Assembly: GCA_016191165.1 (NCBI GenBank)
Contig: JACPPF010000169.1
Span: 30,815 to 94,814, forward strand
DNA length: 64,000 bases
Source: Planctomycetota bacterium
GTDB taxonomy: Bacteria; Planctomycetota; Planctomycetia; Gemmatales; Gemmataceae
Reading direction: 5' to 3'
The position numbers and the translations under genes were made by a program. Positions 35,168 to 44,540 of this stretch are shown piece after piece. The notes below the pieces were generated by a model. That model searched no databases, was not told the origin of the DNA, and saw nothing but the letters and a program-made list of their open reading frames with translations. How positions within the stretch are numbered: the first letter of the stretch is position 1; each line of letters opens with the position of its first letter.

Positions 35168-37327
35168 TCATCGCCCGCCCGAGTACGAGTGGCGTTCGCT
35201 CGATCCTGTCGATTCCTCCTTGGCATGTGCAAGTGGAAGCGTAAGACGAAAAACCAGAAAAACAACGATGATCACGGCAAGAATCGCTGCCACGTAGAAA
35301 AACACCCGTTTGAACGGCGCCTCCAATGTGACGGTGCAGCGTTGACGTGAGCCGATCAGCGCTATCGACGAACGCTCTGGTAGTACCTCGATGTCTTCTT
35401 CGATGGTCGTATCGACAAAGAACGAGGCTTCCGTCGCTGGCAACGTCAGTTGAAGCGCAATGGGGGCGTCAAGTGGAGCCGGTCCTGAACCCTGATTGCC
35501 GAGTAAGGGTCCCGTCCGAACGACAGCATTGATGCCGCCAATCTTGTGAGGCTGCCCCTGGCTCAGCAGGACTGGTGTGCCGGTTAGAACCACAGGAGCT
35601 GTGGGATCATGGACTATCACTTTCGGGTTCTCGCCGGTGTTGCCCATTAGAGCGACCTGCAACGCCGCTGGGGCTGTGGCTTGTAGCTTGAGCGGTGGTG
35701 GCACGGTAAAGCGAACTGCACCCACCGTCGCCGGCGATTGGATCTTGATCTCGAACAATGTAGTTTTGGACGCCGCCGCGAACTGGGCATGCATCGTGAT
35801 CCGTACGCTCTGCACGCCAGTAAGAAGCGTTGCTGGCTCGACATCCACCTTTTTCACTTGTGGCGGACATAGGAGCGTGAGCTGGGTACCGGGCGGGATC
35901 GGCCCGGCAACATCAAAAGTCACATCGGCGTAGAAGCTGGCAACTCCTTGAAGGAGATCGCTCCAGATTGCCTCGGAGACCGATTGCACTTGGGCGCCAA
36001 TCTTTGTCTCTACAGTCGGTGGAAGCGGGCTGTCGTTCGTGAGAGTCAAGTCTGGCGGGTCTACTTTGAATCCGGGAGGAGGCTCGGGCTTGACGAGAAC
36101 CCCAACGGAGAAGGTAGAAGCTCCAGCGGGGGGTGCATCGGCCTCCAGACTAACAGGCAACGTGAGCGTGCCGGCGCCGTTGAAGCTGACCACATCCTTG
36201 CCGGCCAAGAGCCGGCAGCCCTGCGGCTTGATGCGAAGATTGAGTGGCTGCGGCCAAGGCAGATTGGGCAGCCCCTTGGCGGTGCATGTTAACGTCAGGT
36301 GTTGAACGGGCTTGCCAAGCAGTGGATCGGACCAGGTCGAGGGTTTAGCCGTCGTCAGTGTCCCCGAAAGCTGCACGTCGATGGCCAGCGGTGGGAGATC
36401 GACCGCGATGGCCAGTTGATGGGTCGTGAATTGCGCAAGCGCAATGCCGTTTTTCAACGGCAGGCTTGCTGTGTCACTGACCTTGAAGTGCAGAGTGGCT
36501 TTGCCGGCCGTCACCGCGGTGGGAGGAATTGGCATCGTCATCGTGAAAACCGCTGGCTTTGGATCACCAGGACGGAGAACGACCGCTTTCAATACGACTC
36601 CGGGGTCCGTGCATTGAAGCGTGAGGCTGGGGAACGATGGGTCGTAAGGAACCCCAGAAATCTCGATCTGAGCTTGAGCTTCAAGTTCGAGGGTAAGGGG
36701 TTTGGTCTTGTCCCAGGTTGCGCGCTGAATTTTTATCGCTGGCGTCAATGTCACCGGCACGACCTTGAGTTCTCCCGCATCGATGACCTTGGCGTTACCA
36801 CTCTTGGCGAGGTTGGCAAGGAGCTGGGCGTTGGCATTCTCCCAGCGTTTGCAGAAGACGAGGGATTGGAGCCCCTGTTTGCGCCGGATCGCGAACAGCG
36901 AATCGAGCTTCTTCTCTGCCGCGGCAATACCCGCATCGTCCGAGTCCTCGCCATCGGAATAGAGTAGGAAACAGAGATGGCTCGATTTGTCATACCGTTT
37001 CAGTTCTTCCAAGGCGCGGTTCAGTCCAGACGCGATCGAGGTACCACCGCCTGCGTCAATTCTCCGAAGGTGCGCTTCGAATGAAGGCAAGTCAATAAAC
37101 GTGGCAACACTATGCGACACTGAATGAAACGGGACCAGAATGATAGGCCGATCCTTGGATGGCGGAAGTTGCTTGGCCACGGCCAGGATTTCGGCCTTCG
37201 CGGTGTTAATGCGTTTGCCTGCCATGCTGCCGCTGGTGTCGAGCACGATGACTCGCGGCGCTGTCTGGGCTGATGCAATTCCTGTTGCCACGAAAAACGC
37301 GGCCGCAGCAAATAGATGTCGAATCAC
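35168..37327 (-). CDS. Secreted/anchored von Willebrand factor A domain protein
   Basis: A 719-aa protein. A signal peptide (LFAAAAFFVATGIASAQ, cleavage after about residue 20) precedes a vWA domain at about 25-215 with an intact MIDAS: DTSGSMAG at 29, TSIASG at about 96-101 and DGEDSDD near 125. A long Pro/Thr-rich, beta-rich repeat region (about 220-640) follows, then a membrane helix VFFYVAAILAVIIVVFLVF near 670-690 and a basic tail. So most of it is outside the cytoplasm. It comes 75 bp after the tubulin-like gene; vWA domains usually bind partner proteins through Mg. Confidence 0.85.
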   Translation of the reverse strand: MIRHLFAAAAFFVATGIASAQTAPRVIVLDTSGSMAGKRINTAKAEILAVAKQLPPSKDRPIILVPFHSVSHSVATFIDLPSFEAHLRRIDAGGGTSIASGLNRALEELKRYDKSSHLCFLLYSDGEDSDDAGIAAAEKKLDSLFAIRRKQGLQSLVFCKRWENANAQLLANLAKSGNAKVIDAGELKVVPVTLTPAIKIQRATWDKTKPLTLELEAQAQIEISGVPYDPSFPSLTLQCTDPGVVLKAVVLRPGDPKPAVFTMTMPIPPTAVTAGKATLHFKVSDTASLPLKNGIALAQFTTHQLAIAVDLPPLAIDVQLSGTLTTAKPSTWSDPLLGKPVQHLTLTCTAKGLPNLPWPQPLNLRIKPQGCRLLAGKDVVSFNGAGTLTLPVSLEADAPPAGASTFSVGVLVKPEPPPGFKVDPPDLTLTNDSPLPPTVETKIGAQVQSVSEAIWSDLLQGVASFYADVTFDVAGPIPPGTQLTLLCPPQVKKVDVEPATLLTGVQSVRITMHAQFAAASKTTLFEIKIQSPATVGAVRFTVPPPLKLQATAPAALQVALMGNTGENPKVIVHDPTAPVVLTGTPVLLSQGQPHKIGGINAVVRTGPLLGNQGSGPAPLDAPIALQLTLPATEASFFVDTTIEEDIEVLPERSSIALIGSRQRCTVTLEAPFKRVFFYVAAILAVIIVVFLVFRLTLPLAHAKEESTGSSERHSYSGGR

Positions 37328-37402
37328 GGTAGTCTCCTTGTTTGCAGTCGTTTCCCACCAGCATCACTACAGGTCGCGGTGTATCGACGGGCGCGCGGCG
37401 TT

Positions 37403-38374
37403 TCAGGAGGGTTGTGGCTGTCCGTTGGGGGACGGCTCTGTTTGCACCGGCGTCGGTCGCGTGTTCATCATGGCACGCTCCGGGGTATCGTGGCCGAGGT
37501 AGTGGCCGAAGATTGCGAGCACGTCGGCAGTATCTACGGTCCGGGGCTTGATGTAGCTCGACCAGTGCTTCTCGAATTGGTAGACTGACGTGCCAAGAAC
37601 TTTGGCCACGTCACGTTCAGAATCAAGGACGGCGCCGCCTGCGTTCGAGAGCCCCTGGTGATAGATGTTCTTGAAACGGCCCTTCCTTTCCAGGTACTCG
37701 GACTCGATGCGAAACGCCATCGCGTTTCCGAGGATCCTGGCTGGGTGGATCGCATCTTCGGAATGGACGAAGCTACGGAAGAACGGCTCCACCATGAATG
37801 CGGTTGGTGTGTTCATCTGCCCATCCGTGAGCCCCTGAAACACGCGACTCCGGAAGGCGGTGTCCTGAAGAGCCTGTGCCAACAGGATCACAAAAGAACT
37901 TCCAGTGCCGCCGCCAGAGCTGCCGGTAAACACCGGCACGATCTCATCGGTGCCCTCGCGATGCTGAAAATCGCGGATGCACTGGTTCAGACGTGATGCG
38001 ATGAGATCGCGGTGAACCTCGAAGGCGAGCTGGGCGAGGCACCTGGTAGTCCTGGCGCCGTTGCGGAAGTCCTCCTCGTCGAGGTAATCCCACATCTCGC
38101 GAACGATGGCTTCGACGGTCCGCCCGAAGGTGGCGTGGCTGCCCTTGACGGCACGGATCTCGTGGTGCGTAAGACCCACGGGGATACAGGCATCAATGAT
38201 TCCTTCATCGATGAGGCGCTCCTCGGGCATGTCGGTGTCAAGCACGACGGAATAGACCGGCAGCCGGCGGTGATCTGCTTCCCAAAGTTCATGGAAAGGG
38301 CCGGCACCAAGTAGGCCGGTACCCCCGCACAGCACGTTGAGGAAGCCCGTCTTATGCGTGATTTTTTTCGGCAT
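37403..38374 (-). CDS. Tubulin/FtsZ-superfamily GTPase-like protein
   Basis: A 323-aa protein. The N-terminal LNVLCGGTGLLGAG sits where FtsZ has its first glycine-rich loop, and FTGSSGGGTGSSFV near 150-163 is the tubulin/FtsZ signature GGGTGS[SAG]. A third candidate motif is NAGGAVLDSE. The C-terminal 25 residues are Pro/Gln/Thr-rich, disordered and possibly a polymer tail. It fits the FtsZ-like families (FtsZl1) described for bacteria with a vWA gene nearby. GTP binding and polymerisation are inference. It overlaps the upstream 529-aa gene by 23 bases, so the two are translationally coupled. Confidence 0.7.
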   Translation of the reverse strand: MPKKITHKTGFLNVLCGGTGLLGAGPFHELWEADHRRLPVYSVVLDTDMPEERLIDEGIIDACIPVGLTHHEIRAVKGSHATFGRTVEAIVREMWDYLDEEDFRNGARTTRCLAQLAFEVHRDLIASRLNQCIRDFQHREGTDEIVPVFTGSSGGGTGSSFVILLAQALQDTAFRSRVFQGLTDGQMNTPTAFMVEPFFRSFVHSEDAIHPARILGNAMAFRIESEYLERKGRFKNIYHQGLSNAGGAVLDSERDVAKVLGTSVYQFEKHWSSYIKPRTVDTADVLAIFGHYLGHDTPERAMMNTRPTPVQTEPSPNGQPQPS

Positions 38375-39941
38375 GGTTCTCCTCCTTTTCGGGGTAGGTG
38401 GTGATGGAATCGAGCGATTTATAGCCCTCCACTATTTTGCCATCTGTCGATTCCGGCACGATGTAGAAGAGATGCGGGCGGTGGCCAAAATCATGGCAGC
38501 GGCGATAGTTTTCGAGCAGGTTGTGATTCTGTCCCTCGATGCCGATCGGCCAACCGACGACGAGCCTGACGACGGTGATCGTGCGGTCGGAAACGGGGGC
38601 ATCGCTGAAGGCGCAGTTAGGCTCGATTTTCTCGAAGGCAGCTCGAACCTTGTCGCGGATTTGGTAGTCTTTGGGGCCGACCGGCTGCGGAAGGGTAATG
38701 ATGGTGAGACGGGTCGGCGAGACGCCGAAGCGTGCCATGTCCCTGCCCGACAAATGAATGGTGGGTTCACTGCGGCGGAAGAGGAAGTCCACGCATTCAT
38801 CGATCCCGTCCTTCTCCAGCAGCTCGTAGAAACTCTGTCCGGCCCCCTGTGCCTGTTCCACGATGGTGCGGAATTCCGCTGCGTGAGTCTCGGGCGGGAT
38901 GCCGCGTAGGAGTTCGGGCAAACACTCATCTTTCTTGATCCAGGCGCACACCTGCGGACAGATCTCGCGGAGGCGACTTTCAAATTGGTCAAGAAGGGCG
39001 CGAGCCAGGGCGGCCTCATCCGTGACGTGGACTTGGCCGAGCATTCCGGCGATCACCTGATCTTCCGTTGGGCCAGGCACGTGTTTGACGACGCTTGCCC
39101 TGCTGGTCCTTTGATCAGCAGCGACGGCGTTGCGGATGTGGTCGAGAGAGGTCTTGATATTAGCGAGTGCGTGGGTAACTTCAGCGGCTCGCTTGGCGAT
39201 GGTGTCGAGGAACTCGCTCAATTCTGCTTTTGCGGTCAGCCAGGCCGCGACGATTTTCTCGGTTGCGAGGGCGCGGAGCACCTGATCGTACAGCCGCCGG
39301 GTCTCGCCGGTGAGCGCTTCTTGAAGCGTTCGGATGGTGGAGCTAGGAAGGATGCCGCGACGCTGCCGGATTTTGTCGGCGACGCATTTTAGCTCCTGCC
39401 AGCGGATGAGCGACTTCCAGTTGGGTTCCGGCAGGCGAAGGCGATCGAGATCGGTGCGAAGGCTTGAGGCGATATCGCGAACCGCGCCAGGTGCGGCGGC
39501 ATAAGCCGCTTGCATCGCTTCGCGCAAACGGTTCATTGGGTCGCCCACCACGGCGCCGGCCTTGGCGACGATTTCCCGCGCGAGGTCCGTGGTGACGCCG
39601 GCACGCAGGCCGAGGAAAGTACCGAGGCGGTTGTCCTGGTCTTCCTGTACCAGGCCGGGATCGCTTAAGGCGGGGATGGCCGACAACTGGGCGTGAAACT
39701 TCTCACAAAGAAGCTTCGGATTGACGGAGTCCAATCCGGGAAGCGTACCTTGCTCGATGGCGCGATCAAGAAACTGAGTGATGACCTTGGGCAAGAGTCG
39801 GCAGGCGGCATCAAGTACGGCGGCATTCGCGACCTGGCAATAGGCCGCATTGATGCCGCCGCGGCGGAGCTTCTGTTTGTCGATGTCCAGCATCGCCAGG
39901 CAGTTGGGGATTCTGTTACGCATGAGGGGCCTCCTTTTCAT
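38352..39941 (-). CDS. Unknown 529-aa partner of the tubulin-like protein
   Basis: A mostly helical, soluble protein. Its C-terminal part (about 400-529) has FRRSEPTIHLSGRDMARFG and TRLTIITLPQPVGPKDYQIRDKVRAAF, reminiscent of the C-terminal halves of large tubulin-like proteins, but no family can be named safely. It overlaps genes on both sides (four bases with the upstream 178-aa gene, 23 bases with the tubulin-like gene). This tight overlap suggests a fixed-ratio complex with the tubulin-like subunit. Confidence 0.6.
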   Translation of the reverse strand: MKRRPLMRNRIPNCLAMLDIDKQKLRRGGINAAYCQVANAAVLDAACRLLPKVITQFLDRAIEQGTLPGLDSVNPKLLCEKFHAQLSAIPALSDPGLVQEDQDNRLGTFLGLRAGVTTDLAREIVAKAGAVVGDPMNRLREAMQAAYAAAPGAVRDIASSLRTDLDRLRLPEPNWKSLIRWQELKCVADKIRQRRGILPSSTIRTLQEALTGETRRLYDQVLRALATEKIVAAWLTAKAELSEFLDTIAKRAAEVTHALANIKTSLDHIRNAVAADQRTSRASVVKHVPGPTEDQVIAGMLGQVHVTDEAALARALLDQFESRLREICPQVCAWIKKDECLPELLRGIPPETHAAEFRTIVEQAQGAGQSFYELLEKDGIDECVDFLFRRSEPTIHLSGRDMARFGVSPTRLTIITLPQPVGPKDYQIRDKVRAAFEKIEPNCAFSDAPVSDRTITVVRLVVGWPIGIEGQNHNLLENYRRCHDFGHRPHLFYIVPESTDGKIVEGYKSLDSITTYPEKEENHAEKNHA

Positions 39942-40474
39942 GGAACCGGTGATGACGAAGGGGTCGGATTAGCCGCACCGCTCCCCGACGGCGCGGGGAG
40001 TGGCTGAAATTTGGCGGGCAGTTGGGGACTCAAGACAGGCTGCGAGCCTGTGAGTTGGCTGTAGAGAAGCGCATCGACGGCGACCACGGCCAGAATGATC
40101 CCCACCAGGGCGGACAGCGCAACCAGCCGACCCTTGCGATTGTGGGCAGAGACTTCGACGGCGAGCTCCTTCTCTCCCCATTTCTTCACGTCGTCAGCGT
40201 CCCACAGCCAGGGCGTGTCGCTGCCCGTGATGGAAAGAATGCCGGTCCGCGCGCGGGCGAAATCTTCAATGCAGTGATCGATATCGTTGCCACCGAAGAC
40301 CTCCTCGACAAGCTTGATGTCCAACGCTTTGGACCGGCTAACCATTTCATGCATTTGCTGATCCGTAGAAACTTTCGCGGCTTGGCAAAGCGCTGACGTA
40401 CGATGGTGAATGACCAGGATGGCCACGATGGCGATGCCGCAGCCAGCAAGCGTGATGACGGCCATGGTAAGCAT
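39938..40474 (-). CDS. Two-TM membrane protein of the tubulin-like operon
   Basis: A 178-aa protein from ATG 40474 with GGAGGAG nine bases upstream; the longer frame to 40588 is spurious. A transmembrane helix at residues 4-22 (VITLAGCGIAIVAILVIHH), a soluble helical section of about 90 residues, a second helix at about 120-140 (LVALSALVGIILAVVAVDALL) and a Pro/Ser tail. Both ends of the soluble loop are charged. It may anchor the tubulin-like assembly at the membrane; inference. Confidence 0.6.
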   Translation of the reverse strand: MLTMAVITLAGCGIAIVAILVIHHRTSALCQAAKVSTDQQMHEMVSRSKALDIKLVEEVFGGNDIDHCIEDFARARTGILSITGSDTPWLWDADDVKKWGEKELAVEVSAHNRKGRLVALSALVGIILAVVAVDALLYSQLTGSQPVLSPQLPAKFQPLPAPSGSGAANPTPSSSPVP

Positions 40475-40535
40475 GACAGGATCTCCTCCAAAAAAAATGC
40501 TTGTCCTATCTCCGATTCCGATGACACGACCACGA

Positions 40536-41663
40536 TCAAACGATTGGTTCAGCGGTGGCGCCGGGCGTAACCTTGTTGGACTTACCAACCAGCGACCAGA
40601 TTGCGCGGCACCAGCGCTTCAGACCGGCTGTCCATGGGTTGCTCTCCAGCTGTTCCTGCCGGGACTTCAGCTCCGCCAAGGCGCATGTGGTGGTGTCATG
40701 CTGCGCCGCCAGGGCGGCCAGGTCAGCGCGGACCTGAGTCAACATCGCCCGCATTTGGGCGAGCTGAGCCGCCAGTTCCTTGGCTGCAGCGCCGGTGCAT
40801 TCTTGAAGCTGGCGAAGCTCGCCGATTTCTCCGACGAGGGCATCGAGGCGTTGTCCCTGCGATTCCACCCCGGCTTCCGCCACGTTGAGCCGCTCCCTCA
40901 AGACACCGACTACTGCAAACTTGTCGTCCACGGCCCCGATCCGATGAGCCTGTTCCTGGACCGCACTGGTCATCTGCTCGCCTTGCCGTTTCGCCTCCGC
41001 CCGGATGGATTCACCGAGCTTGGCCAGTTCATCAGCCTGACGGGCTTCCTCGACCTTGCTCTGCTCCATCGTCCGAGCCAGTTCCCCAAGGCGGCTAGCC
41101 AGCTTGGTGACGGTGTCGGCGTGACCTTGGAGTTTGTCGCGCAGCTCGTTGATCGGGTCGCTGAGCAGTTTGTACATGGTGTCCAGCTGTTCGGTCGCGG
41201 AATCATCAACTAGGCCCTTCAATGCGAGTTCCATGTGCTCGCGCCAACCGCCCCGATAGCCATTAGGGGCCGCAACAGCGGGGGGCTGTTTCGTCTTCAT
41301 CGTTGAGACGACCGCATTGTTCTTCATGATGAGGCTCTCCTTGATGGGAAGTGGATTTACAGGGGTTAGGACTCCATTAAAATGATCCGCGAAATGGTCC
41401 GCATCGGGATGAGTTCCAACGTGGCATACGCAAAACTGGCCATCCTCCGTGCGGCAACAGCTGATACGAAGGCCATCACCTACCTTTACTCGCCAAATAC
41501 TCCGATTTTTGGTCATGCGCTCGCACCGGTTGAGCTGCACTGGTTGCTCCAATCGCCGCTTGACCTTGATCCTGTCGCGCGGATGCATCTGCTCAAACTG
41601 GCGTTCGACTTCTGGCTCGATCAAGTCGAACCGAAGGGCTCTGGACTCCGTCATCACGCTCAT
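40536..41663 (-). CDS. Coiled-coil protein with RelE-like N-terminal domain
   Basis: A 375-aa frame from ATG 41663, with GGAGAG upstream. Residues about 8-100 resemble RelE/ParE toxins (RDRIKVKRRLEQ; SIWRVKVGDGLRISC; FCVCHVGTHPDADHF). Residues 145-340 are a long coiled coil with short Ala/Glu/Gln heptads. An internal ATG at 41327 (MKNNAVVS) has its own strong AAGGAGAG site, so a 263-aa coiled-coil product may be made separately. Then this locus would make both a fusion and a short form. It precedes the two-TM gene. Confidence 0.6.
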   Translation of the reverse strand: MSVMTESRALRFDLIEPEVERQFEQMHPRDRIKVKRRLEQPVQLNRCERMTKNRSIWRVKVGDGLRISCCRTEDGQFCVCHVGTHPDADHFADHFNGVLTPVNPLPIKESLIMKNNAVVSTMKTKQPPAVAAPNGYRGGWREHMELALKGLVDDSATEQLDTMYKLLSDPINELRDKLQGHADTVTKLASRLGELARTMEQSKVEEARQADELAKLGESIRAEAKRQGEQMTSAVQEQAHRIGAVDDKFAVVGVLRERLNVAEAGVESQGQRLDALVGEIGELRQLQECTGAAAKELAAQLAQMRAMLTQVRADLAALAAQHDTTTCALAELKSRQEQLESNPWTAGLKRWCRAIWSLVGKSNKVTPGATAEPIV

Positions 41664-41885
41664 TCGTCTCTCCTGTGAAACACACCTGGCCGGCTTCTTC
41701 CACAAACAAGGGCCAGAATAACAACGTCCCATTGCGGACCTCGGACATTGTCTGACAAGCGAAATGGCGCTGAACTGGTGACCCGACCGCCGGGGATGAA
41801 GTTCCTACGATGTTTGGGAGCCCGCTTGGCATCAGGGCGTTGGAACATGAAGCGGGGAGCGTCACCGTTGGCCGGACATCAGATA

Positions 41886-42572
41886 TCAACCGATATCTAT
41901 CTTCACGAAGTCCTTGCCGCATCCACCCGGGTTGGTGCATCGCAGGTGAATCTCATCCTTGCCTGTCCAGATGTTCTGGCAATCGCATGACCACTTCTTC
42001 AGCGTGGAGCCGCAGGCCCGGCGCTCGGCCCGCGAGGCCCGGTGGGTTGGAATAGCCTCGTCCGCTACTTTCACTGCTACCCCGTGCTGCTGCAGCAAGT
42101 CGGTGAAGGGACTGCTCGCCAGGTATCGCGTGTGACCTCGGCGGTCCACCTCCAGCCCGAGCGCCAACGCCTTCTGTTGAAACTGACGGTTGTGGTAGTT
42201 GCCCTTGCCTGGCTTGCCGCACGCCTGCTGCCAGTTGTGCAGGAGTTCGTGGAGAAGGGTTCCGAGCACCTGCCAGTACGGGCGATTCTTCAGGTACAGA
42301 AGATTCAGGGCTGTTTCGCCCCTCAAGCCGAAGCCGTTGCATTCCTGGCGAAAGTGTCCGTAGCGGCTCCTGGGTAAGTAGTCCAGGCACAGGGAAATCT
42401 CAGGGATTTCCAGTTTAAAGTGGAAAGTGAAGAGCCCCACCCAATCCTGGAGCTTGGCCATCCATTCTCTCAGCTCGTCAGCGTCGGTATCTTTACTGCC
42501 CGGCATCTTGAGCGGCGTTTTGCGCTGGTGCTCGGCCAGGGCCTCGTACACCGCCCCATGGAAACTACCCAT
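41886..42572 (-). CDS. SprT-like zinc metalloprotease
   Basis: A 228-aa protein. A zincin motif HELLHNW with a downstream His (YHNRQF) lies near residues 107-130, as in the SprT/Spartan family that cleaves DNA-protein crosslinks. A C-terminal zinc ribbon, CDCQNIWTGKDEIHLRC and CGKDF near 195-224, is also as in SprT. It is divergent from the AAA+ gene (240 bp between) and same-strand with the coiled-coil gene. Function in the block is unclear. Confidence 0.75.
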   Translation of the reverse strand: MGSFHGAVYEALAEHQRKTPLKMPGSKDTDADELREWMAKLQDWVGLFTFHFKLEIPEISLCLDYLPRSRYGHFRQECNGFGLRGETALNLLYLKNRPYWQVLGTLLHELLHNWQQACGKPGKGNYHNRQFQQKALALGLEVDRRGHTRYLASSPFTDLLQQHGVAVKVADEAIPTHRASRAERRACGSTLKKWSCDCQNIWTGKDEIHLRCTNPGGCGKDFVKIDIG

Positions 42573-42812
42573 GTTTGCCTTCTTTCGGCTTTTGGAAAGG
42601 TCTTGTCGCTTGGACCTACAGCATAGACAGTGCTTGCCGAGTTACGCTGACCGCGGCTGACAGCAAGGCCTTCCGTCCCGGTTGTTGTCAACCGTTGTCA
42701 GAAGCCTCACCGAGCTGCACGTTATCCTTAATGCAAGTTGAGTTCCGAGCGCGCGTGTGTTCGCTGGATGCGCCCGAAACAGAATGTGAAGGGTGATTTA
42801 CAGGTTAAGACC

Positions 42813-43970
42813 ATGAAACTGGGCAAACGAACTCTTGCTGTCAAGAAGCGGACGACCAATCGTCTGGCTGACGATGTGCTGACAGGCCAGCTGGTAAGGC
42901 TCTCCAGCAAGGCCATCGGCAAGAGCCTCGAGCGGCGTGGATGGACGGCACGCAAGCCGAGCTTGGGCGCGACGATTGATGGGGGCGGCTGGACCTTCGC
43001 GGCAACGATCAGCTTCGTTCGCCAGACTTCTCGGGACTTTCCGGAATCCAGCCTCGAAAAGCACTTCGCGGATATACAGCGTAAGTTTGCATCCCGAGCT
43101 CGCCGGCTTGGGTGGTTCATCGACGGCGACAAGCCTAACGGTGAGATACCGGTTGCGAAAACTAACGGCCTCGCCCCGTCGTTTGAGGGGGCGGAAGCCA
43201 TCGCTGTCCCAGATGACTCGCCGCGATTTTTCGCCCACATTTACGATAGGGATGACCAGATACGCGAGGTAATGGAAAGCATCCGAACGGCCCGAGACAC
43301 AAAGATGGAAGTCCGCAACCACCTGCTCCTTTTCGGGCCGCCCGGGTGTGGCAAGACGGAAGTCGGCCTGGCTGTATACAACATGCTTGGCCCGAGGGCG
43401 GTTAAGCGGCTTGACGCGACCGCGACCACCAAGGCAGGGGCGGAGAACCTGCTGTTGGAAATGGATACTATTCCCCCCATCCTCATCGTCGAGGAACTGG
43501 AGAAGTGCAACGAGGCCAACCTTCCCTGGTTGCTGGGCATCCTCGACGATCGGGGCGAGATCATCAAGACGAACGCCCGGGTCGGCAGCGTCAGCCGGAA
43601 GGCGCCGTGCCTAGTCATCAGCACGGTGAACAACATCAAGAAGTTCGAGGAATTCCAAGAGGGCGCGCTCTGCGACCGATTCAACGTGCCGTTGTATTTC
43701 AGCATGCCCGACCGGGACCTGCTTCGAAGGATACTCTTACGGGAAGTGAATAAAATTCCGGGAGGCAAGGAGGAGTGGGTGGAACCGGCGCTCGACTTTG
43801 CCCTCAACGTGGAACGGACGTACAAGGCGCGCCGGATCAAGGCTATCATGACGAACGGCCGCGACCGACTGCTCGACGGCAGCTATCAAGCCGCGCGTTG
43901 CCGCATGATGGAACGGCGCACTCGGGACCAGGAGCGGTTGGTCGAATTTGGCGTCCCGGGCTCCGCCTGA
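42813..43970 (+). CDS. AAA+ ATPase of unknown function
   Basis: A 385-aa protein from ATG 42813 (the frame opens at 42738 but has no good site there). N-terminal ~135 residues hold no known domain. AAA+ core: LLLFGPPGCGKTEV at about 169-182; Walker B ILIVEELEKC (Glu-Glu rather than Asp-Glu) about 65 residues later; sensor LVISTVNN; Arg finger candidate ALCDRF. MoxR/AAA proteins are often paired with vWA proteins; the vWA gene lies 5.5 kb away on the other strand. Confidence 0.8.
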   Translation: MKLGKRTLAVKKRTTNRLADDVLTGQLVRLSSKAIGKSLERRGWTARKPSLGATIDGGGWTFAATISFVRQTSRDFPESSLEKHFADIQRKFASRARRLGWFIDGDKPNGEIPVAKTNGLAPSFEGAEAIAVPDDSPRFFAHIYDRDDQIREVMESIRTARDTKMEVRNHLLLFGPPGCGKTEVGLAVYNMLGPRAVKRLDATATTKAGAENLLLEMDTIPPILIVEELEKCNEANLPWLLGILDDRGEIIKTNARVGSVSRKAPCLVISTVNNIKKFEEFQEGALCDRFNVPLYFSMPDRDLLRRILLREVNKIPGGKEEWVEPALDFALNVERTYKARRIKAIMTNGRDRLLDGSYQAARCRMMERRTRDQERLVEFGVPGSA

Positions 43971-44540
43971 GCCACACCCCCAGGGCTGGTTGTGACCAGC
44001 CCCATTGCGCCGCGGGTGTCCAAAGACCGTTGGGTTTCCAGCGGGGTCTGCCATACCGCCACCTTGCGCAACTATCAGCCCGATGCCACGATGCGATCTC
44101 GGCGTGCCATATCAAGTAAAACCGCTGCGCACGCGGGATATTGCAAGCCAGGATACGGTGTGACAAAATGTGGCGGATTGCTGCGCATTCGCGCGAGGCG
44201 CATGGCTTCGAGCTGGAGTAGTAGAATCAAAAAATCCACCAAGTCCTGATGACCAATATGTTTATGCATGAACATACTGCGACCTGTTCATTTCAACAGG
44301 TAGGCAGAACGCACAATGAACAAGCTTTGTCAGATCTTGTCAGTTCACTCTCAACGGGGTTGATTAAACTCGTCTTATCCTCGGCCGGTGACCCGTCCTG
44401 ATAGGGACCAATTGCTGGTGTTTCAACGCTGGTCGATTAGGGGACGAGTCCCGAAAATGGCGTTTCTGCTTCAGCCTGTGGCATAGTAAAGCAGAGCCCG
44501 CAATCGTTACTGCCGTCAGGGCTTGGAGAAGGAGCAGCCG
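43971..44540. other. Intergenic region without a visible gene
   Basis: 570 bp between the AAA+ gene and the unknown/cysteine desulfurase pair. I see several short frames on both strands but none with a good ribosome site or family features, and no strong hairpin. Confidence 0.5.

Noticed and set aside
41593..41940. 115-aa frame upstream of the coiled-coil gene
   Set aside because: No ribosome site, low-complexity translation; overlaps the start of the coiled-coil gene and the end of the SprT gene.
44075..44275. 66-aa minus-strand frame in the intergenic region
   Set aside because: No ribosome site or recognisable features.
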